Shown here one piece after another: positions 40,140 to 52,098 of a DNA stretch of 64,000 nt (its first letter is position 1; each line of letters opens with the position of its first letter). This DNA is from Serilophus lunatus. Its lineage: Eukaryota > Chordata > Aves > Passeriformes > Eurylaimidae. The translations under genes and the position numbers were made by a program. The DNA is taken from positions 2,437,183 to 2,501,182 of the forward strand of contig VXBA01003437.1 of the NCBI GenBank assembly GCA_013399895.1. Direction: 5' to 3'. A model generated the notes under the pieces. It had not been told where the DNA came from. It ran no database searches and saw only the letters and a program-made list of their open reading frames with translations.

Positions 40140-40379
40140 ACTAACAAGATCAGAGCTGAGAGTGAGAGACAATAAGAGACACCTTTTACCCCCCACCCCC
40201 TCCTTCTTACATCCAACCTATTCTCCCGCAGCGGTCAAGGGAAAAAGGCGAGGTGGGGGGGAGGTGTTGCTGTGGTCAGCTGCTGTTCTCAGCTGCTGCT
40301 TGGGGAGAGGAGTCCTTCCAGCCGCATTCCATGGGGTCCATCCCTCACAGGATACAGTTCCTCTCACAAACTGCTCCGG

Positions 40380-40739
40380 NNNNNNNNNNNNNNNNNNNNN
40401 NNNNNNNNNNNNNNNNNNNNNNNNNNNNNNNNNNNNNNNNNNNNNNNNNNNNNNNNNNNNNNNNNNNNNNNNNNNNNNNNNNNNNNNNNNNNNNNNNNNN
40501 NNNNNNNNNNNNNNNNNNNNNNNNNNNNNNNNNNNNNNNNNNNNNNNNNNNNNNNNNNNNNNNNNNNNNNNNNNNNNNNNNNNNNNNNNNNNNNNNNNNN
40601 NNNNNNNNNNNNNNNNNNNNNNNNNNNNNNNNNNNNNNNNNNNNNNNNNNNNNNNNNNNNNNNNNNNNNNNNNNNNNNNNNNNNNNNNNNNNNNNNNNNN
40701 NNNNNNNNNNNNNNNNNNNNNNNNNNNNNNNNNNNNNNN
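40380..40739. other. Assembly gap (360 N)
   Basis: Run of N inside LTR C, next to GC-rich sequence on the left and a T run on the right. Confidence 0.99.
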
Positions 40740-40793
40740 TTTTTTTTCTTCCTTCTTAACTATGTTATCACAGAGGCGTTCTGTCAACTACTG

Positions 40794-40798
40794 ATTGG
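40794..40798 (-). promoter_or_regulatory. CCAAT box in U3 of LTR C
   Basis: CCAATCAG on the minus strand in the presumed U3. A plausible NF-Y-type site; the TATA region would fall in the gap. Confidence 0.35.
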
Positions 40799-41113
40799 CC
40801 TGGCCTTGGCCAGCAGCGGGCCCAGCCTGGGCATGGGGAAACTTCCAGTAGCTTCTTGAAGAAGCCTCTCCCTCAGCCCCCCCCACTGCCACCAAAACCT
40901 GGCCACAGAGAAACCAATACAGATATATAAAGAATAACTGACTGTCTTAAATTTATGCTTTTGTTCTTCGTGTTCTCCTACATGAAACACAATGAAAATT
41001 GATTACCTGGTGAACGAGATAATAATGGAAAGAAAATTTCATAGGTCTGAGGGAGATGTTTGGATTGTTGATCTAGTGCTGCTGCATTTACACAGAGCCT
41101 TTCACATCCTGAC

Positions 41114-41134
41114 TGATGTCATTAAGTGACATCA
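41114..41134. promoter_or_regulatory. Palindromic pair of CRE/AP-1-like sites
   Basis: TGATGTCA and TGACATCA are perfect reverse complements separated by TTAAG. Each is one base away from the CREB/ATF consensus TGACGTCA. It could be a bZIP-binding element or chance; no promoter is recognised nearby. Confidence 0.3.
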
Positions 41135-41254
41135 TAATGGAACATTACATAATGCTATTTTAAATGTCATCAAGTCCAAAACTAGTCATACACTAGCAGA
41201 GAGTAAAATATCAGCTCTTTTTTTCCATAGACTTCCTGTGGAATCCTTTCAGCT

Positions 41255-41330
41255 TGTTTGTGACTTTCTTCCTAGTTTCCTCTTCTTATAGTGGGGATAA
41301 TGTTTTACCTAGCCCAACATGAGTTGGTGA
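41255..41330 (+). repeat. MIR/core-SINE-like remnant (short)
   Basis: TTGTGACTTTCTTCCTAG, TTTCCTCTTCTTATAG and TGGGGATAATGTTTTACCTA follow the sense strand of MIR (TGTGACCTTGGGCAAG, TTTCCTCATCTGTAAAATGGGGATAATAATACCTA). Confidence 0.45.
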
Positions 41331-44300
41331 AAATGCTACTTGGTGTATTAACATAGTTCTGAGGACACAGATTTGTGAATACTATTATGATAATGTTACT
41401 TGGTATCATCTTACTCTTTTATTTTTTATTGCTGAATTTGTCATTTGCAAGACTCTCTCCAAATGAGTAAAGGCACGAGTGCCTCTGTGACCTTATGTAA
41501 TTCTGCCATTGTTTCTCTAAAGGTCATTACATTAAACAGAAGCTGCAATGATCTTTATGAAGGCAAGAGAACCTTCCTAAAAATGAAAAAAGAGCAGCCA
41601 CACCCAGAGCCTTTGGTAACTCTGTTATTGACTGAATGAGTTCCTTGACCTCTTTGGTTTTCTTCAGTGTATTTTTGTCTTAGATTGAGGCTCAGTTTAA
41701 ACCATAAACTAGTCTTGTCAAAATAGTTACTCAAAATGTAGAAAAAAAATCAGAGACATATCCCAGTCAAAGAAACAGGGCTACTCAAAACCTTCACAGA
41801 GATACATGTCTCTGTAAGGGGGAAGGATGTCAGTTCTCTTCAGCTGCTGCTATGGCTGCTGAGATTGTGGTTGGCTGCCTTGAAAATAGCCCAGTGCTTA
41901 AAACCATTAGTCTTCCTACTCCTTGTTCATATGAATCTCCAGACAGACCGGGAATCTACAGAACTGTGTATCTCTGGTCTGGCCTGTGAGACTGCTGTGA
42001 AACCTAGGATCGTGATCCACGCCTTCAGGCTTTTCAGGCTGTAACAAGTACTGGCACAGCTTTCTTCTTCTTTATCTGTGAATCTGGGACTACTGAGGCC
42101 CCTTCAAAACCTCCAGGAATATGGACATTCATTGCTATAGAGCCTAAAATGTTTATAAGCAACCATCTGGGGATCAATAAATGATAATTTTTCAATTTAA
42201 ACGTTGGTTTATGATGAAAATTCTGCCCTGCTGAAGGGAAGTCAGATAAACTGTCCATGTGAGGAGTCTGAGTTGTCCCAAGCTGGAGACAATCCCTTAG
42301 CGTTCAGATATGTCTGGAGCTCATTTGGTTTCCTGACATCTCACACTGACCAGATATTAAGGAGCAGGAAGACAGATACAAGTAACCAGGAATAGGTCTC
42401 CTGTAGCCCATCTTGTCTGCCACTAGCCCTGACATTTAGACTCTTATTTACTGTTTAGTCAGCTTGTGTGTATTTTTTGGAGAAGATATGAAGACAATTG
42501 CTCTATTCTAGCTGCAAGGGATACCAAATTTGGAAATCTCTTCCAAAGAGAACACTGATATGTTAAACTTCTGTAATTTCAGGATAATGTTTACCACCTC
42601 GAAAGGGTAATTACTTCATGCCTCAATTTACCTCCAGTACTGGTTGTCTACATCTTAGGTGGGTGCTAAGGGAACTATGGAGTCAAACTTCAAATGGTAC
42701 AGAGCAGAACTACTCTAGAAAGAAGGACTGGGAACTTCACCACCTGCAGAGTAGGTTTGTAGGTAGTAGAGGCTCCCTAGTACCTGGATTTGAACTTGGC
42801 ATGAGACAAGATTTCTACTGATCAAATGCCTTTTAGGAGGCAAAAGTGCTGTTGAGCTTCTAGCTGCACACCTTCACCTCTAAGTTTGGAACAGCTGATT
42901 GCAATACAACTGGGCTGAATGAGGATTTCTCTGCTTTCACCCAGACTGGGACATTTCAGTAAGGATTGGTAAAGTAAAATACCAGAGAAGCTTTTGGAAG
43001 TATAACACTGGCCAGAATGTATAATTGAAAGAGCTTGGCAGGAAAATGCTTCAAAAGAACATTTTTTTATGAACTTCCAAATTTCAGTAAATATTCTTCA
43101 GGAAAATGCAATAAAATTAATACTAGTTTTGAAGAAATTAATTTCAGAATTTTGGCATTTGCACTAAGCATTTTTATTTCCCAAATTTTAACTTCTAGTG
43201 AACATTTTATGTTACTTCTGCCATATGCCATCATAAAAGAGCTGTGTTTATTTCAAAAATAATGAATTGAGTTTGCTACTTTATAATCGTTGAAATAATT
43301 TATCTGTTTTCTAAATCAGAGTATCTTCTGTTTGTATTATAATTAAAGTAGTAATAAAAATAGACAGCACTTTGATCTAGAAAAAGTACTAGTTTCAATA
43401 AGTAACAACTTACTGTTCTCACAGATTTTTAAGATGAAGAAGTATCTGTGTTTCTTCAGGAAACTTTTCCTGGCTTCCTTTTGAACTAAACTGTAGAATA
43501 AATGTATTTTTCCAGCACAGCATAAGGCAAGTGAGACAAAGGTTAAGAAGAATTTTGTACTGGTACAAATGCTTCATTTACAGCTCCTCTCAGCATTCCT
43601 GCAGGAGGCAAACAGCAGGGAGATGGCACACCAGTGCCTTTCCCTGATCAGCTGTGTGTGACCAAAGCCCAGGTGTCTTGCACTTTGACTCCTTGTCTGC
43701 TGTTGTGACAGAAGGAATGTGCTGCATGTCTGACTCGAACTGTATTGCCCAGCTTCCCTTGGCTCCAAGGCAGAGGATGAGGGTTGTTGCCGAATGATGG
43801 TTGTTTATGAATGAGCACAACCCAACTGACAGTGGTGTTGGGTACAAAAGGTTCTTCCTCTAATGCTGCTGCAGAGTACAACTGGCCAGGAGTTGCTTGC
43901 CCTGTTCTACTGACTCTGAATGCAGCCTGCTGCAATACAGAAAAGAGAGCAAGAGGGCTGAACAGGGTAGGAAGGAGAAAGGCAAGATGTTTTCTGAACT
44001 GCCTCAAATTGGGGTAAGAGGCAAATATTACTGTTGTATTGATGAAAGTCATTCTTGAAGTAGCACCTAGCTGAAATGCAAATTGAGACTCTTGTATGAT
44101 TATGGGAAAGAGAATAATACTGCTAAGGAGAAACTTAGCTTTAAAGAGGTTCATGATTCTTGACAATAATGCCAATCAGAGAATAATTAGGGGAAACTGT
44201 GTGGAGATGAATATGAGACTCGACCAAGCAGAAGAATCACAGAAAGTGCTGATAGAAAAGATATGTGCAAGATTAAAAGTAAACCATGATTTATTTATTT

Positions 44301-46479
44301 TTCTGGACAATTTTTGCAAGCTGCTGGGAGTGGTTCCCTATCCCTGCTGGAATATATCCCAGTACGCTTTCAACTGCTTCATTTTCTTAGCAGGTTAGAT
44401 TACTCAAGGGCATATATTTGTCTCAGTATACCATTATGCAATGAATTTTCTCGTGGCTAGAAACTAGAAGTAGTATCAAGATCACACTTGGTAACCAAGA
44501 AAAGATGGCAAGGTTAATATGTAAATGTTTTGCATGCAGAGTTATCTCATGCACATCAACGTAAGAGGATAATAATGGCGAGTCTGGAGAGAAGCTTGCA
44601 CCATTGCTGTCACAGGTCTGTGGTTATGTGGAACCAACCACAAACTGTCACCAGCATCCTCTCCACCATTACACAACACATCTTTTCTGTTGTTCAGACC
44701 AGCCTGAACAAGGTGCTCTGTGAAGAACTGTTGTGCTATTTGTAGGTAAAGGAGTTGCACAGTATAATCTATTTATAGATAATACAGTTAATCTCATCTT
44801 GAAAACAAGGAGAAAAGTGATATAGACAGTAGCAGCTGTGACACTTATGTATTATTTTTAGCCATCTCATTCTCTTCTAACATGCTGTTTATTGAATGTC
44901 ATGACTGCACACAATTAGTCACTGTTTCATTGTTATTGGCTTGTGCAGTCCTCTATTCCCTGTTTAACTTTGCAGACTTGTTAATAATTACTTGTGATTT
45001 TCTTTAGGGAGCTTAACCCCGTTTATTCAAATGTTGTAACTGTATTTAATTGGGAATTTTATATTGTTCCACCTCCATTTCCTGCACAGCTGTACGTGCT
45101 TCTTGCAGAAAAAAGATCTGTTCAGTCCTATTTATTTATTGATTACAAGATTCACACTGCTTTGGAACAGGAAGAAAACAGCAGTCAGTGGCAGGTGGAA
45201 TAGTTTTGTGCAATTACAGTTAAAATGTCTTTGTCATTAGTCCAGTTATACCTGTAAGACCTCTCTTTGAGCATTCTGAACAGATCTGCTAGTATATCTT
45301 CCTTGGAATTACCCTGTCCAAGGCTGTGTACTGATTAAGATTGTCAAAACTGCATCCAGCATTGTGTGTTTCTCTGAGATATCTAACCAATAGTTAGTAT
45401 TGGGTTGTTTCTATGCTGAACACCCTTCTCTGTTATAGAAGAAATCCAGAGATGCAGATTATGATTGACCATGAGACCCATGAGAGAAAACAGAAGTGGT
45501 TGTTTCAGCAATCTGATCTCTTTCAGATGGCACCTTTTGAGCAAGGGGCTGTAGAACCATAGAATTCTACAGTCCCTGGATTGGAAGGGTCTTGGTCATT
45601 ATTTTGTTTTGTCATAGACTAGAAACTTGCTATACAAACCCTATACATAACACTGCACACATAAAAAATACAGCAAAAATGTTTATATCTAGAAGTATGA
45701 TTATATCTTAGAGATACCTGAAATGTGAGACAGCAATGGTGCTAGTAAAGATAAGCTTACAGTTACATAGTAATCACAGTTAAGGGTAGAATATTCATTC
45801 CTATATTTTCCATTTTGTGCTTACCTCCCCAAAAAAGCAGATAAAGAAGACCTTTTTTTCTTGTAATAGAAATATTTCTTTTTAAACTGCAACATGTGAC
45901 ATGATAAGATGTGATTTTTGACTTTGTCTATATCAGGAAGATACCAGAAGAACAGTTAAGACAGCAGCAAGGAGAGATCATGTTAAAGGCAGCTAACTTT
46001 TTTCTGATAAGTAACAAGGAGAGGAGCTCCTGCCAGCTTGTCACTGTAAGAAACAGACCCCATGATCTTAAACAGTTTTCAACATCTGTGTTTCAGCAGT
46101 GGCTGACAGGGAAGAAATCTGGTTTTTATCGGCCTTGTGCAGGCTGCTGTAACATCACTGTGGCGAGCCTCTGATTGTGTGAAGGACAGGACATTACGGT
46201 AACCTCAGAGAACATGACAGAGAAAGTCAAGAAACATGATACTATAAATAGGGAGAGGGAGGAAAAATTATCTGAAGAAAGCTTTTGGAGGAAATATAAC
46301 AGTTTCTCATTTTGTGTCATCTTTCTTGTGTTCAGAAAACTTGGTTTTTAGTGAAAACTCTCTCCTAACAAAAAAAGAATGCTTTTTCTCCCATATGCTT
46401 GCCTCCAAGAAAAGACCCATAGACATCTTCTGGCCTATGTATACACTAAAATTATTGGGGTTGCATTGCAGAGTATAGA
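41331..46479. other. Unassigned noncoding stretch
   Basis: No supportable gene. A GC-richer patch at about 43560-43990 is free of stops for 175 codons on the minus strand (43648-44175, the longest N-free frame in the window), but the translation shows no recognised domain. A probable CR1 tail trace is at 45552-45600. The rest is AT-rich. Confidence 0.5.
45552..45600 (-). repeat. Possible CR1 3'-tail remnant
   Basis: AGAACCATAGAATTCTACAG followed by GATTGGAAGGGTCTTGGTCAT resembles the reverse complement of a CR1 3' end (AGAATCATAGAAT, GGTTGGAAGGGACC). Short and diverged. Confidence 0.4.
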
Positions 46480-46540
46480 AGACTGTTTCCTATTTACAGA
46501 TGGCGAAATTGAAGGGCAGTAAGTCATAGGTCAAAATTTT
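46480..46540 (-). repeat. MIR/core-SINE-like remnant (short)
   Basis: TTCCTATTTACAGATGGCGA followed by AATTGAAGGGCAGTAAGT resembles the reverse complement of the MIR/L2 3' region (CCCATTTTACAGATGGGGAAACTGA). Confidence 0.4.
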
Positions 46541-47559
46541 TTAAACTTTTCTTGAATTGAAGAAAAAGTATTCACTCACAAAACATTAGTGATTAATGTT
46601 TGTAGCTCATTGACTCAGTTTGTATTTGAGTCTATTGTGCATTTTTACTGATAAGGCCCAGAGTCAGAAGAGGGTCTCTTCCCCTTTACACAAACTGCAT
46701 TTGAGAAGACTTAAGTCATACCAAAAAGATTTTATGTCCATTATCAAGTCAGTGATATGTGTTGAAAGATGATGCATGAATTTCCAAGTGCAAAAACCTT
46801 TTAATGATTCACCATGACTCGGAAACCAATGATGCTGCAAGTAGCAAATATATTGTGGCAAACAAAGTTGGCCAAATCTTAGAAATACAAATATGTTTAA
46901 TTCAAACTGGGAAAGACACCATTTTCTGATGTTTCCTGTAAGCTGTAATTTCTGTTGAAAAGTCTGCAAATATCAACACATGGGATTTCTGAAATGAAGT
47001 ATGACCCTTGGCAGCTGCTGGCTGAAAATGGTATTGTGCTCATTGGGCTCAGAGCTGCTCACCTCCTGAACAGCAGCTGTGACTTTCATGATCATGTTAA
47101 TTTTGTTCAGTGCCTGCTCCCTTCCCAGGTCTGGATTACTGTGATGTGTCTGCCCTCTGGATATAGTTTCTGAGTTTATAGGCCCCTAAACTGGCTGGTT
47201 TCTTTGCTTGCAGTGGCTGGGTGCCTGGCGGTCCCCTGGAATCCCACTCCATGATTCATCAAAGATGCTGATGCTGGTACTGATACCAGCATGCTCTGAT
47301 GAAGCCATGTCTTCTTGGAGAGTTCACAACCAGCTTTGGTTTTTACAATGATTAATTGAGATTCCCAGAGACACTGATGGACAGACACATCATTACCTTT
47401 AGCTCCCTTGCTGCATTTATCAGTTATGTTCCACCTGCCCCTTTGGCAGTGTTCACAACACAGAATAGCTGAGCAGGCCTGCCAGCCCTTTCCAGTCTTC
47501 CTCCTCAAGCCCTGGCACACAGTTGCACGGCAGAAGTGATCTAATGCTCATTACTCCAT
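46541..47559. other. Unassigned noncoding stretch with a small hairpin
   Basis: Positions about 47000-47560 are GC-richer than the background. A 114-codon minus-strand frame (47176-47520) has no recognised domain. A perfect hairpin is present at 47271-47292. Confidence 0.5.
47271..47292. repeat. Perfect hairpin, 9-bp arms
   Basis: ATGCTGGTA and TACCAGCAT flank a 4-nt loop (CTGA). The total is 22 nt, too short for a microRNA precursor on its own. Confidence 0.75.
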
Positions 47560-48800
47560 TTTCTTCACACAGTTCATCCTCATGTCAGCTTATCCTTTCC
47601 CCATATCCACATCTCTGTCCTTGCCTGCCTGTGCCCACGGCCTTCTGTCACTTCAGTCATGTGGCACTACTGTAATTCTCACTGCTGCATATGTTCACTT
47701 TTTTCTCTTCTCATTATTGCCTCCTTCAGTTTACTGAGCTCACTTCTGCCTTTAAACCTCTTTTTTCACATTATGTGTCACTGGAGAGCCACAACTTCCT
47801 CTTCTTACTTCAGACAGTCAGTCACCGCCTTTTCATATTCTATCCCTCCATCTCTGGTTTTCAACAAATGGCACTCTTCTACCTTCTTCCTAGTTCTGCT
47901 TCTATTAAACGCTGTCTCAACATATTTTACCTCCTCTTTTACCATTTGTCCTAAAGCCATGACAAAGTCAGCTTTCTCTTTGTCTTGCCTCATTCGTCTT
48001 TCCACTCAATAACCCTAGCTCTTCTTCCTCTGGGATTTGTTCCACCCAATTTATCTTATTTCTTAAGGCTTATTTGATTCAGCTATGTGTGTGTTTATGT
48101 GAGCATCTAAATCTAATGACCCGTTTTTTAACCCATTGGTAAGCTGAAACCTCAGCAATAACAGAGGGAAGGTCTTAAAAATACCAATTTCCTGCAGTTT
48201 TCATGAAGATTGATGACTGGGTGAGGAAAAAAGATCTGCAGTTGCCTTTACAGCTGGACAGGCTGCAGCATGTTTTCCTTCCATTGAATGCACAATTATT
48301 AATTATTATTAATGGTCAACACTAGGAAAAACTTCACTCAGAGTCCACATTTTCCTGGACAAAAGAAAATGAAATCACAAGAAACAAATTTGTACGAAAC
48401 CAGACAACAGAAATTCTGCTGCTCATGGAACTGCTGTTTTTCACTCTTGCACTCAGTTTTTCCTATTTAACTTTGAGGTGTTTCTCTTTTATTTCATATC
48501 TACTTTTAGCTACTTTTATCTTGGTTGACTTCTATCAAAATTTCTCATGCAAATTTTTAGTCACTCAAGTTTCTGGCTTGACTTCTGTTTGTGAAACCTT
48601 TCTTTCTGTATCTTGACTTCATCTTCTTCAAGGTGATCCTCTTCACATATCTCCAAGTTTTCCTTTATGCAATGTCTTCTGCCTTTATGTTTCTTCCATT
48701 TCTCTTATTTTCCATCTGAGCAATCTTCTCATGAATGTCAGTACCTTAGTTTTGTAGCTGCTGGTGACTGCCACTCTCCCTAAGCATTCTCTCCTTCTGT
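47560..48800. other. Long pyrimidine-rich stretch
   Basis: The plus strand is strongly C+T-rich for more than 1.2 kb, interrupted at about 48060-48420, with recurring words such as CTTCTTCC, TTTCTCTT, CCATCTCT and TCTTCTC. It is not a simple tandem repeat. Frames on the plus strand stay open up to 117 codons because TC-rich sequence is poor in stops. It may be a long decayed polypyrimidine tract or an old repeat I cannot name. Confidence 0.6.
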
Positions 48801-51800
48801 AATTGACAAAATTACCTTTTAAACGCAAAACTTAGAAAAAATCCTTGATTTTTCTAGAAGAGAAGGGAAGAATATTGTATCTTTCTGAAACTTCATAAAT
48901 TAATTCATAGCCACGGTGAAAACTGAGCTGCCCTTGATAAATTTTCATATAAATGTTCACAGTTCTGTCACATACACAAGGAATCTTTCTCTTGTTACAA
49001 GTTGAGGTATATATTTACTTCTGAGACATAAAGTAATTCTGCACTACAGTTCATGCAATGAGAAGGCTGTGTGGCTTTCAAGTCATATAAATCTTAGTTG
49101 GCTATTTTATTCTCAATGAACATTCATTAGTAGCTAATATTTGAAAAAAATAAGGGTGGGCAATGATTTTGCGACTTTCTGAATAGAAGAATATCAATAC
49201 TTGTCATAGAAATGCTTCCATTAAAAACTGAGAAGAAATGAAAAAAAGAAGAGCAGGATAAATTCTTCTTTCACCCTGGAATATCAGCCAAATTGTTTCA
49301 GAAATACCAGCAATGAGTTAAGGTCAGCATTTCAGAGGTAGCATCCTAAACCATATACTTTCAGAGAGAATATCTTACAATCTGAAATAAAAATATAACT
49401 GATGCAAGAAATTAAGGATAGAAGTCTTTTATAATTGAGAGGCAGCAGAGAAAAAATGCTCTCTAGTGGGCTTGGTTATGAGGGATGCTCTTCATTTTCA
49501 ATTTGAGAGCATATAGAGCCATCTCTCCAGCAAAGTTTTCAATCACTGTACTTCACAAATCCCAGAGACCACACACAACTGCCTGCATAGGATTGAAACT
49601 AAGATCCTGTACTAAGTGAGAATTTGATTTTGCCTTGAGCAATTTCTGCAGAAAATTTTGTTAGTACTTCAGCCTGTGAAGTATTGAAAGTATAGCATTA
49701 GGACAGACAGCTTCATTTCCACAACCAGTAACAGCTCCTGAGTGACAGTAGGTTCAGCTCCCAGTTTCAGACTTAATCAAACAAATAGAAGTCAAGTAAA
49801 TTGCAGTTTATTTATGTACCATCAGATCAGACCATGGCTATTACATTGACACAAGATGAATGGGCACATCATACTTGACAGGCAATAACCTAATTTTTGA
49901 CCAACAGGTGGAGAGTTTTGAAGAATTTCTTTTATTACCTGGATTTCAGTCTTTATGTCATGCCTAGGCTAGAACTTCTCAAAAATATTATTGAATATAT
50001 GTGTCAAAACCTATTGCGTGGATAGAAGTTCATGCTTTAAATTTGTAATAGCTGGCTTCCTTCTAATGTACAACTGTTCATGCAATTGCCATCAAATTTC
50101 AGTGTTTTGGTTGAATAGTTATTTGCTGTTAAGTCACAATCTGCTTCTTATGTGCTGCTTGTAGCAAACTATGAAATTATCCATCTATGATAAAATAGCT
50201 TATGGAAGTGGGTTGCAGTTGAGGCTAATAGCAATGGCTGTATAACTGCAGTGAAGTCTAGAGAGCTTCTTCAGGTCACTATTTACATTTCTAGAGACTG
50301 TGCAGCAGTACAGTGATACAGTTTTAACAAGTAGTTAAAAAGTGCCTACTTCAGTTACAGGAAACATCAACTATAAGAAAAAAGGAGGAGAAAGGGGAAG
50401 CAATTATGGGTATATATGAACATATTTAAACGAAAATAAAAATAGGCCTACTTTTTTTTTAATATTTCAAGTAAAATCCACCAGACATTACAGACAGACA
50501 GAATCAACTACTGTATGAAAAGGGTTAATTGCTTCATATAATCTCAGATTTGTACCTCAGATATCACGATGTTCATTCTTTCCTCCAGACCATTTTAGTG
50601 AAAATACTTAAGAAGCATACCTTATGGTCTTAAATTAAGTCTTCCCAAAATCTCCCTTGCCCCTGGATTAAATACTAAACCTTCTCACACTTAAATAATT
50701 TTGCTTTTCTTTGGTTGTCTGTTTGTTGTTGATTTCAATTTCCTAGCATTCCTTTTTAAATTTGAGGGGTTTTATTCAATAAAATTTCTTCAGGAAATTG
50801 AGTGAAATGCAATCACTTAGATTGAGTATTTTCCCCCAGATCTTCACTAGCAGAAAATAAAAGCAGTGTAACCCTCTGACATTATCTCATTTAAATCTGC
50901 TCCATCTTATAACTTCACTAAATTAGCAGTAGAGGAACAGGCCGTTATGTTAAATTCATTGCAGGGTTGTGCCAGCAGGACTAGTTGCATTTTAGTGGTC
51001 TCGCATTGCCTGTTGGCACAAAATTATTGCAAAGCTCTGAACAGTAAATTAAAATGGAACACAACCTTTTTATGTTGAACTTAGAGTGGTTGAAAGCTTA
51101 AGCTTCTGTAGAACTCCACTGCTATTGCATAAAGCATGTTTTCCATATTTAAAATTCTGTTTAATTAGAAACACTTGCACTAATTAACATGCATGCTAGA
51201 GGAAGCCAGAAATTATCTGTACAAAATTGCTTGTGGTTTATTTTAGTAGATATACAAGAAAACTTGATATACAGACTCTCTTCCTGGACTTCTGATTCCA
51301 TGAACTAACACTGTCTGGGTGCCTGATTTTAAATTTTTCCCTGAAGTAGCTTTTCTCTTAGAGGCAGCTCTGTCTCTTCAAGTAGAGTTCTGCCTTGTGT
51401 GTATTTCATCCCCCCAGTTTGTGGCCCAGAAGCTTGTTACCAAGTTCTCCTCTATGCTATCTCTATCTTTTTTTTCTCACTGAGCTTTCTTTGCCTTCTT
51501 CAAATGTATTGTGTTAATGTAATATAATATATTAAGACGCTGTAGGAAAAATAAACTCTGTCTAATAACTGTTGCTACAAACTGCAGTGTAACCCATGTT
51601 ATTGAAAGATTCCACTAAATGAGGTGAATTCAATGACACGTAATATTTAAGCCAATATTTTCCCCTTACCTCTGGGCATGCCATATACTTCTTTCAAGAA
51701 ATAGTTCTCTGGACCATAATCCTACAAAGAGCCATAATAAGATAAAGTGTCTGTACATAATTAAAATTTCTAACCCCCCCTGATTTATAGCACTGCATTA

Positions 51801-52062
51801 CAGTCAGCTCCTCTTTTACCTTACAGTCTGAGTAAGAACAAGGGTTACCCAAGCTCACTTTAACAGTGAAGAAAGAGTGCTGGTTTTTAGGGATGCTTTT
51901 AACAAACTCTGCTCTCTGATTTTACTTCATAGCTAACCTGCAAATGGACACTGAGTGGAAGGCGAAATTACTGAAATGGTTTTAATTCTTTTATAAATAT
52001 AAATAAGATTTTGATCTTTTTCAGCTTGTGCCAGAAAAAGGGTAAAATTTTTAATCCATAGG
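48801..52062. other. Unassigned noncoding stretch
   Basis: AT-rich sequence, no gene or repeat recognised. The part at about 50930-51260 contains two TAATTA homeodomain-type cores and has a non-repetitive appearance, so it is a possible conserved noncoding element; this is only an impression. Confidence 0.45.
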
Positions 52063-52098
52063 TTTTGTTTGTTTGTTTGTTTGCTTGTTTTTTTGTTG
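52063..52098. repeat. (GTTT)n microsatellite
   Basis: GTTT repeats perfectly from 52067 to 52082 and continues imperfectly to 52098 with a T run. Confidence 0.9.

Larger units (their letters stand above)
39945..40921 (-). mobile_element. Solo LTR of an endogenous retrovirus (LTR C)
   Basis: It starts TGTAGTGGTTTAACCC and ends AACCAATACA; the ends form an inverted repeat matching at 10 of 11 positions. Flanks GATAC (39940-39944) and GATAT (40922-40926) are a 5-bp target-site duplication with one difference. Minus orientation is inferred from AATAAA on the minus strand (plus strand TTTATT at 40134-40139) near the left end and a CCAAT box on the minus strand at 40794-40798 on the U3 side. The right part (CAGAGGCGTT, CTGATTGGCCTGGCCTTGGC, CAGCAGCGGG) looks like a widespread avian LTR family as I remember it. 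A 360-N gap lies within. No internal retroviral genes are next to it. Confidence 0.87.

Noticed and set aside
40162..40859. Open frames of up to 210 codons
   Set aside because: Created by the 360-N gap inside LTR C; the sequence on either side is LTR.
42575..42660. Apparent MIR-like words (GCCTCAATTTACC, GGATAATGTTTACCACCTC)
   Set aside because: The words are in the wrong order for a MIR on either strand.
47659..48012. 117-codon plus-strand frame rich in Ser, Phe and Leu
   Set aside because: Explained by pyrimidine-rich DNA, which is poor in stop codons; no domain recognised.
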